A stretch of DNA of 64,000 nt from Albifimbria verrucaria (GCA_020081605.1 JAHREC010000018.1:6696001-6760000); one strand, 5' to 3'; counted from the first letter of the stretch, positions 51,001-62,475 are shown. Notes: a model not told the origin generated them from the sequence alone. Made by a program: numbers and translations.

Positions 51001-53606
51001 TAAATAATTTATATAAATAAAAAAATAAAAATTAATTATAATATTATTTAAATAGAATTTATTTATATTTTTCTAGGATAATTATAATTATAATAAAAAA
51101 TCTAAAAATTAATTTTATTATTAATTAAATTATTTTAATTAAAAGAAAATTAAAGAAATTATTTAAAATTTAATTAAATAAGAATATTTAATATAGTTTA
51201 TTAAAGGAATAAAAATATAAAGTATATAATATTATATTAATTAAAAAGATAATATAATCTAGGATTTAATATAAATAAAATAAAATAAATAAAATAAAAA
51301 AAAATAATATTTAAATTTATTAAGAATAAAAATTTAAAAGATAGTTTAAAATCTATTTAAATAAAAAAAGAATCCTTAATCTTAAAAAAAAAAAAATAAT
51401 TAAAGAATATTCTTAAGAAATATAAAAAATATAAAAATTATTTTAAAAAGAATTTAAAATAGAATTATTAAAATATATAAAATAAGATTATAAAATCTAA
51501 ATTATTAATAAAAAAACTTATTTTTTATTAATATATAATTTAAATATTAAGGAATTTAAGGAACTTAAGGTATATATTAATAAAAATCTCTATAAAGAAT
51601 ATATTAAGCTATTAAAATCCTTTATTAAATACCTTATAATATTTATATTTAAAAAGAATAAAAAGCTTTAATTAATAATAGATTTTTAATAATTTAATAT
51701 AATTATTATTAAAGATTATATACTCTTATTATTAATAATAAAAATAAAAACTATTTATATAAAAAAATTAATTTATAGCTTTAAACCTTAAAGAAGCTTA
51801 TAATCTTATTTAAATAAAAAAAATAAAAAATAAAAATTACCTTTAGAATAAAATTTAAATTATTTAAATATTTAATAATATTCTTTAAATTTATAAATAT
51901 ATTAATTATATTTTAATAAATAATTAATTATATTTTATAAAACTATATTAATAAATTTATTATAATATATTTTAATAATATTTTAATATTTTTAAAAAAT
52001 AAAATTAAATATAAAAATATATATATTTAATTCTATAAATATTATAAAATATAAAACTATTAATTAAACTTAATAAAAATAAATTCTATATATAAAAATA
52101 AATATTTTTAAATATATAATTAAATTAAATAAAATTTAAATAAAAAAATAAAATTATTATAATAAAAAGTAAATAGAATCTAAGAATATTAAGGGTATAT
52201 AAAACTTTTTTAAATTTATTAATTATTATAAATAATTTATTAAAGATTTTAATAAAATTATTAAACCCTTAATAAATTTAATTAAAAAAATAAAGAATTT
52301 AAATTTAAAAAAAAAAAAAAATTTAAAGATATTAAATAATATATATTATTAAAATTAATTTTAATAATATTTAATCTTAAATTAATTATTAAATTAAAAA
52401 TAAATATATTAAATTTTATATTAAAAGCTATAATAAAATAATATAATAAAAATAAAATATTATACTTTATTATATTTTAATTAAAAAACTTAATAAATTA
52501 TTATTATATTATTTTATATATAATAAAGAATTTATAATAATTATTAAAAGCTTTAAAGAATTTTAATATTATTTTATAAAAAATAAATATAAAATTAAAA
52601 TTTATATTAATTATAAAAATATTTTTTCTTTTATAATAATCTAAATCTTAATAATATAATAAATAAAATATATAAAAATATTAAGTTTATTTAATTATAA
52701 AATTATATATTAAAAAGAATTAAAAATAATAAAGTTAATATTCTTAATTATAAATTAAAATATAAATAAAAATCCCTTTAATAATTATATAAATTTTTTT
52801 AATTAATTTTAAAAAAATTAATTTAAAATTAATAGCTTAATTATTTTTATATAAACTAGAATCTTAATATATTCTTTAAAAAAATCTTAAAGATATAAGA
52901 AAATATAGAAATATTTATATTAAGCTAGGATTTTAAAAAAAAGCTAAATTTAATTTTATAAAAGAAAGATATAAATATCTAAGGAAATAATCTAAAAAAT
53001 AATATAAAAATATTATAATTATCCTTTTATAAAATACCCTAGAATATAGAAAATATATAAATAAATTAATTAATATTATAATATATTAAGATTATAATAA
53101 TATATAAAAGAATATATTAAGAATTATAATATATATAATAAAGCTAAATTAATATAATATAAATTATATAAATATTTAAAATTATTATTAATATTAAAAT
53201 ATTTATAAAAATTAATTTTATAGGATTTTATAATAAAATTATTTAAATTAAAAAACTAAAAATTAAAAATAATTATAATAATATTTTTATTATTATAAAT
53301 AAATTTATAAAATTTATATACTTTATTCTATATAATAAAATAATAAATATTAAAAATATAATATATTATTTTTTAAATATATAATATTTTAAAATAAATT
53401 ATTAAATAAAATTATTTTTAATAAAAATTAATATTTATTTTTAAATTTTAATAAAAGCTAATAATATAATTAAGAATAAAAATAAACTTAATATTATTTT
53501 TTATCCTTAAATAAATAAATAAAAAAATAAATAAATTAAATCTTAAAATAATATTTATAATATTTTATAAACTATAAATAAAATAACTAAATATAATAAT
53601 TAAAGG
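48086..53606 (+). mobile_element. RIP-mutated Ty3/gypsy retrotransposon, copy 2
   Basis: No open frame survives, but gypsy coding signatures are legible if C-to-T and G-to-A changes are allowed for. The C-terminal Gag helix lies at about 49060-49100 (reads INKLFKKK where IDxRLxERR is usual). The CCHC zinc knuckle at about 49268-49306 has Cys codons read as Tyr and His as Tyr. The RT KKDGKLR/VDYR-type block and the following KDRYPLP-type block are at about 51640-51790. The RT-RNase H connection (FLG-x-NYY-x2-FIKDF-type) is at about 52204-52310, reading NPLINLIKK. An RNase H-like block lies at about 52490-52620. The integrase CxxC and LDFITKLPKSK-type region is at about 53116-53330. Domain order and spacing fit Gag-PR-RT-RH-INT. 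The 3' integrase and LTR are replaced at 53607 by another element. Confidence 0.75.
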
Positions 53607-56262
53607 TTATTCTATATTATAGAATAGGTATAGAGTAAATAAAATTAAGGTTATTTATTCTTAGATAAGTAAATAGGGCTTATTTTAATTTAAAATAATA
53701 TATATTAAATTATTAATTAAATTAAATTACTCTTTAAGGAACTTAATTAAAAATAGCTTAATAATTATATATTATTAATAGCTAATAATCTTCTAATTAA
53801 TAACCAGGAGAAGACTCCTATCTATATATTAATATCTTTTTTTAAGAGTAATAAAATATTTTATTCCTTTATTTTAATATTATACTTAAGAATATTATTA
53901 ATTATTATTTCTATCCTTATTAATTATTATTTTAATTTATACTTTTAAATTCTACCTATATTTTATTATATTATTATATTAATTATATTAATTATTTTTA
54001 TATAATATATCCTTATTATTATTTATTAACTTAATATTATATATAGATTTATTCTATATTTTTATTTTATTATTCTATAATATATATTTATTAAACTATT
54101 TATTATATATAGAGAATTCCTTTTATAAGGTTCTCTATAATATAGGCTTTTATATTATTTATAATTAATTAAAGGATAAGGTATATAATTCTTAGTTATT
54201 TTATAGATATTAAATTAATTTATTCTAGTATATTTTAAGTATTATATTAATATAGATTATAATATTAAATAAAGTAATTATTAATTATATAAATTATTTA
54301 TAATTTAAATAAATTAAAAATAATATAATAAATATTATATTATATAAATAATAAATTTAAGCTACTCTTTAATAAAGAATTATTATTATTAATAGAATAT
54401 AAAAAAAAATAATTAAAATAAAAAAATAAAAATATTATATAATATATTATATAAAAAAATCTTATTTATATAATAAAAAATAAAAATATTTTATAATAAA
54501 AAAGATTAAAAAAATTAATTTTTAAAAGAAAAATATAATCTATATATATTAAATAAATATTAAAATTATAAAACTTAATAATAAATTAAATTATAAGAAA
54601 TTAAAATTATTTTTTATACTATAAAAAATCTTAAATATTAATTATAAAATTAAATTTCTAAAAATAATAAAAATATATAATATTTTTATATTATATTATC
54701 AAAAAAGTATTAAATAAAGAACCTATTAAAGAAAGTATTAAATAAAGAATCTATTAAAGAAAGTATTAAAATTCTTTTAATTAAATTAGAATATAATATT
54801 AAAAAAATTTTAAAATATAAAATTAATAATAAAAATAAAGAAAAATATTTTATTAAATAAAAAGAATATAATAAAAATAAGAATATATAAAAATCCCTAG
54901 AAAATCTATTTAATATTAAGGCTAAGCTAAAAAATTCTATTCTTAAATAAAATAAAAGAATCTTTAATAATTATAAATTAATCTATTATATTAATATAAA
55001 TTAATTAATTTAACTCCTTTATTATTATTAACTCCTTTATTATAATTAATTAAGAACCCTATTTAAATAAAGTATTATTCTTTTTATAAGCTATTTATTT
55101 TTAATAATAAATATATATTAACTTAGCTATTACCTTTTAATAGCCTCCTTAGCTTCTACTTCTTTAGCTTTTAGTTTCTTAAACTTATCTAAAGATTTTA
55201 TAATTAAGAAAAAAGATTAAGATTATAGAAGCTAGGAAATAAAATAAAGAGTATCTATAAGAATAAGCAATTAATAAACTATTATAAGGAGATATAAATT
55301 AGAATACTCTTTATAATAAGAAGATCCTAATATTATAATATAAGCCTGCTTAAGATAAAAATAATAAGAGTATAATATAATCTTAATATTAAATAAAATA
55401 AAATATTTAAAAGGGTGCGATTTTTAAAAAAATTATATTAAGATATTTTTAATTTAATTATATAATTAAATATAATATTAATATTATAAAAAAAAGAAAA
55501 TAAATTAATTTATTAATAAAATAAATAATAAATAATCTTATATAATAACCCTAGCTTAAAGGATTTAGCTATAGAAAAGGGAGTATTATATTATAACCTA
55601 TATTAATATAATATTTAAAATATATTAAAATAGATTAATTTAAGATCTATAGAATAATTAAGGATTATATACTTTACTCTTTAATTAATTATAAATAATA
55701 TAGAAGCTTATATTATAAAGAATTATATTAAAGGGAGTTCTTTATATATAATAAATAATTTAATAAATATATTTTATAAAATAATAAAATAAAAATATAA
55801 AAAAAGCTATATATAATATTAAATTAATAAATAATAATAAAAGAATATTATATAAAAATAATTAATATAATTAATATATTAATATAATAAACTTTAATAA
55901 AAATATTAATATATAAATTAATAAAACCTATTAATTTAATAAAGAGTAAATAAATAAACTATTATTCCTAGGAATAATAAAAATTAATATTATTCTTAGA
56001 ATAATAAAATATAAACTTACTCCTAAATAAGATATTAATATATAGATAGGAGTCTTTTTTAGTTATTAATTAAAAGATTATTAGTTATTAATAATATATA
56101 GTTATTAAGCTACCCTTAACTTAAGTTCTAAAGGTAACTCCCTTAATTAATAATAATTATATAATATTGCTTTAAGTTAAAGTAAGCCCTATTTATTTAT
56201 CTAAGGATAATTATTTAATCTTATCTACCCTATACCCATTATATAGTATAGAATAACCCTGA
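53607..56262. mobile_element. Long-TIR element, near-complete copy (about 2.66 kb)
   Basis: The left end (53607-54265) and right end (55587-56262) are inverted copies of about 640 bp, each made of the outer and inner modules. The interior (54266-55586) is A-rich on the plus strand and contains a partial tandem repeat (aagtattaaataaagaa at 54706-54780). Termini are (t)ataataatcaggg-like on the left (mutated) and ccctgattattata on the right. No transposase is readable, so it could be a RIP-mutated autonomous DNA transposon or a non-autonomous relative. The less degraded right end keeps GC-containing landmarks. Confidence 0.65.
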
Positions 56263-56437
56263 TTATTATAAGTTATTAAGCTACCCTTTAATTAAGTTCC
56301 TTAAAGAGTAATTTAATTAATTAATAACCTAATATATATTATTTTAAGTTAAAATAAGCCCTATTTACTTATCTAAGGATAAATAATCTTAATCTTACCT
56401 ACCCTATACCTATCTTATAGTATAGAATAACCCCTGA
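56263..56437 (-). repeat. Outer terminal module of a second long-TIR element
   Basis: Right terminus ending aataacccctgatcg, pairing with acgatcaggg at 39823-39830 as the outermost ends of the whole AT block. Its inner side is interrupted at about 56262 by the end of the preceding element, showing nested insertion. Confidence 0.65.
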
Positions 56438-57104
56438 TCGTCACACTCTCGTAGTGAGATTCGATACCCCAGACCCGCTAATCCATTTCTGGCAACTCTT
56501 TTGTGGTTATCGGACTGTATTTCTCCTTCGTGAATTTTCTGTTTTAGGCTGATCTGTTAGAGAAGTTGAGGGATACTCGTATTTTAGTATTTGGATGAAG
56601 TAAGGACAGTAAAATCGTCTTGTTTTTGGGAAATTCTCATGACACTCGAGTAACTGCTTAACCTCCATATAAAACAAGTTATCATCGGATTCTATTCGTC
56701 GATCAATATGTTTTGTCCCAAGAATCTAAACATCTGGCGTTGCATCGCGTCGAAGGAAAGTCTGCATCATCGTGCATGACCAGGTGAAATAATATTCTAT
56801 TTCCCAACCACCCTCACATCCCTTTCTTGCCCAATTGCAGGCGTGTGTTGCCCATTGACGGAGAAAAAGTAACCAAGTTGAAATTGAAGAAGAAACATTC
56901 CTAGAGACCTGAAGTTGTGTTGTTGGTGTAACTGGCGTTTTACTGAATAAACAATCCAGAACTTCGGGACCGCGGCGTTGTATATTGTGTATCCCAGAGA
57001 GACAGAGAATAACGAGTTGGGAAGCAGTTTTTAGGAGAGCTGTTTACGCCAGTCTCTCACCTCCATCAGGATAATATTAGTAGCGCCGTAGGCGAGTAAC
57101 CAGT
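56438..57104. other. Flank between transposon block and NACHT gene
   Basis: GC content recovers at once after 56437. No gene or motif recognised. It is the 3' flank of the minus-strand NACHT gene. Confidence 0.4.
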
Positions 57105-58650
57105 TCAAACTAAAGCGAAGCGGGAAGCTTCCAGGTCCGTAATAGCATTCACAACCCTCTGGCCTGCTTGGAAAAACAAGGTCCAGGTGCCGGCTTTAAG
57201 GCGCGGCGCGTGGGTTTTGAATTGCGTAGCTATGCCCAAGAAGCTAGGCACATCCTTGAATCGAGCCAGTTTTGGAGCCTCTGTCCAGAATCCATAGTCG
57301 ACCAAATCTTCCCGAGGATCCCCATTGTCATCGGTTCTTGGGATCCCAAATTTCGTCTCCGCCAGGAAAATTCTCACATACAAACTTGATTCGAGTTTTG
57401 TACGCGGAAAAAGATCCTTATCGTCTGGTCGCCAAGGTAGTTTCTGGCCCATGGGGTTCTTGCGATCTCTGACAATGCATTCGATAATATACTCTTGGGC
57501 TGTTTTGTGGAGAAATTCAATGCGGTAATTAAAAACATCTTCCAAATTGCTGGTTTTGACAATCTTCAAAATGCCGTGGCTGTATGCATTGGTCAGCTGT
57601 TCAGCCTTCAGAAGTTGCTTTTTCACAACTTTTGTTTCCAATACCTCTGGAGTGATGTCGAATGGAAAAGATGATTCCTTCATCATTTTTTGCAACCATG
57701 TACTAGCCAGGGCGTTGACTTGCCAGGAATCAGGCTTCTTTGCAATGAGGCGAAGTAATGTTTCTGATACCTTCCTGTGGTCTTCGCGGTCTTCGATGCG
57801 TCCAAGAATAGTATCGTACATGCCCGTGAGTTCACTGGGCAGTTCGTTTGTGATCCTATTGAACCTCTCCTCATCGAAGTCTCTTGTGGCGCTCTCGGTT
57901 TCAAGTAGTTTGAATACCCAGGTAACCCATATGAAGACACCATCAGCCTTGTCAACAAGGATCTTGCAGAGCTCGGGATAATTGAATTCATGGCACGATT
58001 GTCCAAATATTTCGTGGAACTCCTTAACTGCCGAGCAGAAAATGTCGGTCCTGGTACAAAGATGCAAGTCTAAGACGTAGCTTGATGGTTCATACAGGTG
58101 TTCGATGGCTGATGAAGGTCTTGAAGAAAGTATGGATTTAGCTTGGACTTTGCCAAAGCTAGTCCAGCTCTTGAGTTCCCTGACCACATCCATTATATTT
58201 GGGACCCATTGGTGGGTGTCTTGTGAAAAATTGCCACATTCGTCTAAGGCATCAATGAAGAAGCAGAAACAACTTCTCGATAATGCGGAAGTCCCATTGC
58301 GAAAAATCTTCCTTGCTCACATCTCAGTAACCCTTGGTTTTGTAATATCACCTGAGTTGAAGGCACCAATTTCGTCTGCAAGATCTGGACAATCTCTGAT
58401 AAGTTGGGTAGAATTGAGCGGAGCATTCCGTTGTTTGTACGGAAGTAATCGGAGGGCTGCACAATTGTACTGGAAAAAACTTAATGATAGACAAGCGTTT
58501 TCCATTTGCCCAAGGCTGTAGGCGATCACAAAGTAAATTGTTATTTGCAAGAAATTTCATCAGAGTCGACTTTCCCGCTCTGGGTAGGCCCCTTATAATA
58601 AAGTCAGTGCCTCCACCCTGGAGAAATCCCTGAAACTGAGTTGCAATTTT
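57105..58650 (-). pseudogene. NACHT-type NTPase (NLR-like), 5'-truncated and frameshifted
   Basis: STAND NTPase of the fungal NLR-like group, involved in non-self recognition and cell-death control. The Walker A motif GLPRAGKSTL is at about 58562-58592 and Walker B CFFIDALDEC at about 58235-58262. Following blocks are typical: KILSSRP-type sensor 1 (here KSILSSRPSS), CKILVDKADGVFIWVTWVFKLL, ELPSELTGMYDTILGRI and a winged-helix-like region to the stop at 57105. The frame from 58262 to 57105 is open; between Walker A and B it shifts at least twice (about 58480 and 58300). The N-terminal effector domain is missing: homologous sequence ends at about 58650, where AT-rich repeat sequence begins. 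No ankyrin or WD repeats follow. Confidence 0.85.
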
Positions 58651-58772
58651 CGTTTTATTTTTAATTTTAATAAACTTAAAGTATTTAGTTTCAAGTATTA
58701 TTAAACTTTTATATATTCTCAGTGATAGGCAATCCGATGAATTACTTTAAGTTCTTGTGGATGGGGAATTCC
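58651..58772 (+). repeat. Dispersed repeat copy at the NACHT break
   Basis: 58706-58751 is nearly identical to 22197-22241 (atattctcagtgataggcaa ... taagttcttgtggat). AT-rich sequence precedes it. It sits exactly between the truncated NACHT 5' end and the 3' end of the next gene. Confidence 0.6.
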
Positions 58773-59360
58773 TCAAGACCCTCCTCCCGTGGTAACCGAG
58801 ATCGCAGCACTTCCAAACTTTGACCACTTGTCGATATTAAGCTCCCCACCAAGCACCTTCCAGATGAACTTGTCCATGCCTTTCAATCTACACTGCTCGC
58901 CATTTGGAGCCCAGACAATGGTGTAAACTCTCATTGTGTTAAATTCTCGCTTTTCAATCATAATGTTAGACTCGTTTCGGTCCACAAAGGTCCGAATGTA
59001 GTTGCCGGAGAATCCATCATAAAGAGGGTTTGCCGTGACCCAGTTCTTGTCCTGCAATGAATGCTTGAAATCGTTCGGCGGAAGCATTGATTTGGGCGCC
59101 TTATCCTCTAGCGCATTGTATGCCTCATTTGGTGTCGAAAGCTGGATCTTGAGGAAGACGTAATTAGCTTTGACTGGCGTGAAGAAGGAGAAAAACTTGG
59201 AGGCGCTGGCATTGGTTGTAGTGATACGATATACGATAGCGTCGTCCTCCTTCCACGATGTATAGTATACGAAGGTATCCCTTTGAAGCCGCCATCGAGC
59301 AGCCATAGCTGCTTGTATAGGAGTCCGTATGTGTGTGTTTGACCCCTCCCAAAAGCTCAT
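58773..59360 (-). CDS. Hypothetical protein, intact single exon
   Basis: A 195-residue protein that I do not recognise. It has no signal peptide or membrane segment. It is mixed alpha/beta-looking and rich in aromatic residues (RWRLQRDTFVYYTSWKEDD, FFSFFTPVKANYVFLKIQL, MRVYTIVWAP) with a glycine-rich C-terminus (VTTGGGS). Alternating hydrophobic strands suggest a beta-rich cytosolic fold. The ATG at 59360 gives the longest frame; an internal Met (about residue 19) is possible. It is one of the few unbroken frames of more than 500 nt and uses ordinary codons, so it is likely a real gene. Confidence 0.6.
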   Translation of the reverse strand: MSFWEGSNTHIRTPIQAAMAARWRLQRDTFVYYTSWKEDDAIVYRITTTNASASKFFSFFTPVKANYVFLKIQLSTPNEAYNALEDKAPKSMLPPNDFKHSLQDKNWVTANPLYDGFSGNYIRTFVDRNESNIMIEKREFNTMRVYTIVWAPNGEQCRLKGMDKFIWKVLGGELNIDKWSKFGSAAISVTTGGGS

Positions 59361-60134
59361 TTTGAATTGGATGGTGGAGCTTGGTCCTGCCTAGTTGACA
59401 AAGTCGCGGGATGTCAGATCTAATACAAGCAGTTTAGGACGCATTGTGACGCGTTGAAGGGATTTTCATGAAAACTTGCAGCTTGATTCAAGGGTCTGAC
59501 TCACTACACGCTCCCTTATTCGTTGCTCATACTGTGGCGAGGCGCTACTGATACGATCCCGGCTAACCAGGTGGCTGTCCTGTACCAGCCTTATAACCTG
59601 TTGATTGCTATGGTGTGAATAAATCAATCGGACCTGATTGTTAAGTGGGATAGCTTACGGTGGATGACACTGTATTTATAGTAAAATGGCCTTGTGTAAT
59701 AACTCGAACAACCTTGTGTAAGGGGTTGTGGCTGAAACCCCAAGAATGCTTGCGTGACTATAGGAATCTTATTTAGCATGATTCTGATAAAGAGAAGTGA
59801 GCTAGCAAGGTTATGAGGTAATTGGGCTTCAGACTGGATTTTTGCCACAATCAGTACACGGAAACTTATCTGCCACCCTGTAAACGCGTAGTATAATTGA
59901 TTTAAGCCATAACTTACTTTAAAATGCCTGGCTTTGGGATTTGTTCCATGCCCACCATACTTTTTATTCTTGCCCACCAGTTCTATAGCTAGTGGCGCTA
60001 TCTATCTAATAAATTGTATCACCGTCAATAAATCATTGCCCTTCTAAGTTTAAGAAATTATAGAACAGTAACGAGCGGCGAGTTTCACCATCTTTCGGAA
60101 GCACGGTAAAGGTTATTAAACTAAATGCACTGCA
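59361..60134. other. Intergenic
   Basis: Promoter side of the preceding gene. A 117-codon minus frame (59624-59977) has no recognised domain and is not called. Nothing else is supported. Confidence 0.35.
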
Positions 60135-60605
60135 TTATATTAATAGGTATGGTCAATCCTAGCCGTACTGTATTTTGACTATTAATATCGGGAACTATCG
60201 AAGTATTTAAAAGGAGTATTCTGAGTCCTATAAGCTTATATTCTATTAATATAAACAGTCTTAAGGTATTCTTAACTCTAGACGCCGAAGCATTAGCATC
60301 ACTCTTATATAGCAGCAAGTATATCTTAATGCTCTTGACTCCTTACTATATAGCTATTCTGCGTCTGGTTGAGACCATGAGCTCCTAGATATGGGATGAG
60401 CCTACTGATGATTGCGATTTGGTAACACTTGTGTGATTGATGCCTGGGCAAATGCTCACTCTCAAAATATTTCTTGTAGATTGGATGTTTAATATAAAAT
60501 CAAAGCTGGTAGGAGGCTAATAAGACACTAATAAAAGCTATAATTGCTTGTAAATAGAGGCTTATTTTAGCAAGCAGGTACTATAGAATATGTAAGAGAG
60601 AATAA
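60135..60605 (+). repeat. Direct repeat copy 1 (about 470 bp)
   Basis: Aligns along its length with 62003-62475 in the same orientation: gccgtactgt near the start, gaagcattagcatcaatctt-like, gatgattgcgattyggt, and ttattttagcaagcag near the end. Scattered substitutions are mostly transitions. On the minus strand the first 180 bp keep a related reading frame in both copies (DANASxSRV), so the unit may be part of a degenerate transposon or LTR. Confidence 0.75.
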
Positions 60606-60658
60606 TATTAAAGTAGGTTTATTGGTTTATATATAAAGCTCCGGCCGCCACTATAATC

Positions 60659-60790
60659 ATGGACGCACTTCGCCACCTCGAAATCGCCACACTGGAATCC
60701 AATGCGCCGGAGCAGAAATGGGTGCTAGAAGCTATATCAGGTCGCCGGGGAAGCACGTTACTGAATCTCACTCTTATACCCAAAGTGTAG
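60659..60790 (+). CDS. Possible 43-residue ORF
   Basis: ATG preceded by a TATATATAAAG box and a GC-richer start, coding a short hydrophilic peptide ending at TAG 60788-60790. It could be a gene fragment (first exon of a lost gene). No motif; low confidence. Confidence 0.2.
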   Translation: MDALRHLEIATLESNAPEQKWVLEAISGRRGSTLLNLTLIPKV

Positions 60791-61523
60791 GCCCACACAG
60801 CTGTGTTAGATAATTCTGCTTATATATACATTAATACACGTGCCATGCTATATATGAGGGTGCCGTTGCTTCAGCCCTGACTATTGTTGGTGGAAGTCTG
60901 CTGTATCACATTCATCCTATGCATTTCGGGCTAATAGTGTAGATAGAATTGAGCGGCCTTAATACTACTCTATTCCTCTCCGAATGTACCACCTGACGAT
61001 TAGAAATTAACTTTAGAGGGTCATGCATCTCTGATTTCTAGTACAAAATGCAATTATTTTAGTCATGTGTTCTTCAGCCGCAATATACTAACGAAGTGAT
61101 ACGGCATAAAGTAACGCCGTGGGTATACAGCTCCTTTTACTTATCCTGCACTATTCTTCGCCTTGATAGACTTCTCTAGTATCTTCATACTCAGCAGTGT
61201 GCGGGGTATATTGCAGAAGTGCAATTTTATAATTTCAATATATGAATGACTGGCTGAGATAATTGCCATTACCCAAGAGCTCGCAAAGTGTACTCCACAG
61301 GGTTAGTTTAATGCCATTGCTATACGACTAGTCTAGTAAATAAGACTACTATAACTTGAATGCATGTTAAAGAACTATATATGTAATCTACTATCCTCCC
61401 TGACCTGACGGAGAAAACTCTTCAATTTAAATACAACCACAAGCACTTTTTCAGTCAATTAAACACTCAAGTTTTCTCGTACTTTACCGTTCATAACCGA
61501 CTTAAGATCAATCAGGGCTCAAG
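60791..61523. other. Promoter region of the secreted protein gene
   Basis: AT-leaning intergenic sequence. The last 100 bp before 61524 contain CT-rich and AAAC-rich stretches typical of a fungal core promoter. No gene. Confidence 0.35.
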
Positions 61524-61814
61524 ATGAAACATGCTTCTATCCTCCTACCTCTTGCTATAATCACCAGTTCTGCCTCGGCATGGGATTTTAGAGTTGGTGC
61601 TAGACATTACCAGGGTTCACAAAACAAAGGATGCACAGCGTATAATATGCCCGAAGGTACCTTGTGGCGTTGGTCTCGTGGTTCAGGCGAAAGCTGCTGT
61701 CTTCGTCTTTGGGCAAACAACGTTTGCAGCGGTCCTTGGCTTGGTTACACATGCCCCACTCTGGATCATAGGACGAGTAATTATATGCGTGCATTTCGGG
61801 TTACGGACTGTTAA
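61524..61814 (+). CDS. Small secreted cysteine-rich protein 1 (effector-like)
   Basis: A 96-residue protein with a classical signal peptide (MKHASILLPLAIITSSASA, cleavage before Trp20) and a mature part of about 77 residues with six cysteines (single, CC pair, then three single, the last at the C-terminus), an even number suited to disulphides. The mature N-terminus WDFRVGARHYQG and the YMRAFRV block near the end resemble small fungal secreted proteins of unknown role. Unbroken, no intron. It lies between two copies of a ~470 bp direct repeat. Secretion and effector function are inferred from sequence character only. Confidence 0.7.
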   Translation: MKHASILLPLAIITSSASAWDFRVGARHYQGSQNKGCTAYNMPEGTLWRWSRGSGESCCLRLWANNVCSGPWLGYTCPTLDHRTSNYMRAFRVTDC

Positions 61815-62002
61815 TTCTTAAGTAAGGGATTGAAAGGATTATTCTAGGCTAAGAATATGTTATACCTCCGACCCTACTCGTGTTGACCCCAAATTACAAT
61901 GTGAAGTTCCGACAACTCCAAAGGACGCCTCCTATGCCTGCTTTCTCGCTGTATATTATCTCCGGTAGTTTCTTGATATGCGAGCAGAACATCTCGTATC
62001 AA
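61815..62002. other. 3' flank of secreted protein 1
   Basis: Short intergenic stretch before repeat copy 2. No feature. Confidence 0.35.
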
Positions 62003-62475
62003 TAAGTGTGGCTAATCCTGGCCGTACTGTGATTTGACTAGTAATATTGAGAGTCATCGAAGTGCTAGAAAGGGGTATTCTAAATCCTGTAAGCTTACGC
62101 TCCATCAGCCTCAACACTCTAAAGGCATTCTAAACTCGAGACACCGAAGCATTGGCATCAATCTTGGATAGCAGGAAGTATATCTTAGCGCTGTATGCTC
62201 TTGACTCCTCACTACATGGTCGTTTTGCGTCTGGCCGAGTGTGAGCTCTCAAAGATAGGATGGGTCCACTGATGATTGCGATTCGGAAAGACCTATGTGA
62301 TTGATGCTTGGGTAAATACTTAATCTCCAAAGATTTCTTGTGGATTGGATATTTAATATGGAATTAAAATTGATAGGAGGCTGATAAAGAAACCAACGAA
62401 AGTTATGCTTGCTTCTGTATAGAGGTTTATTTTAGCAAGCAGTTACCACAAAATACAGGAGAGAGAGCAAGCAGA
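62003..62475 (+). repeat. Direct repeat copy 2 (about 470 bp)
   Basis: Partner of 60135-60605, about 1.87 kb away in the same orientation. It is less AT-rich than copy 1, so copy 1 appears to have accumulated more C-to-T/G-to-A changes. Confidence 0.75.

Noticed and set aside
59624..59977. 117-codon minus-strand frame with a KNKKYGGHGTNPKARHFK start
   Set aside because: The start looks protein-like but the rest does not, and no family could be recognised.
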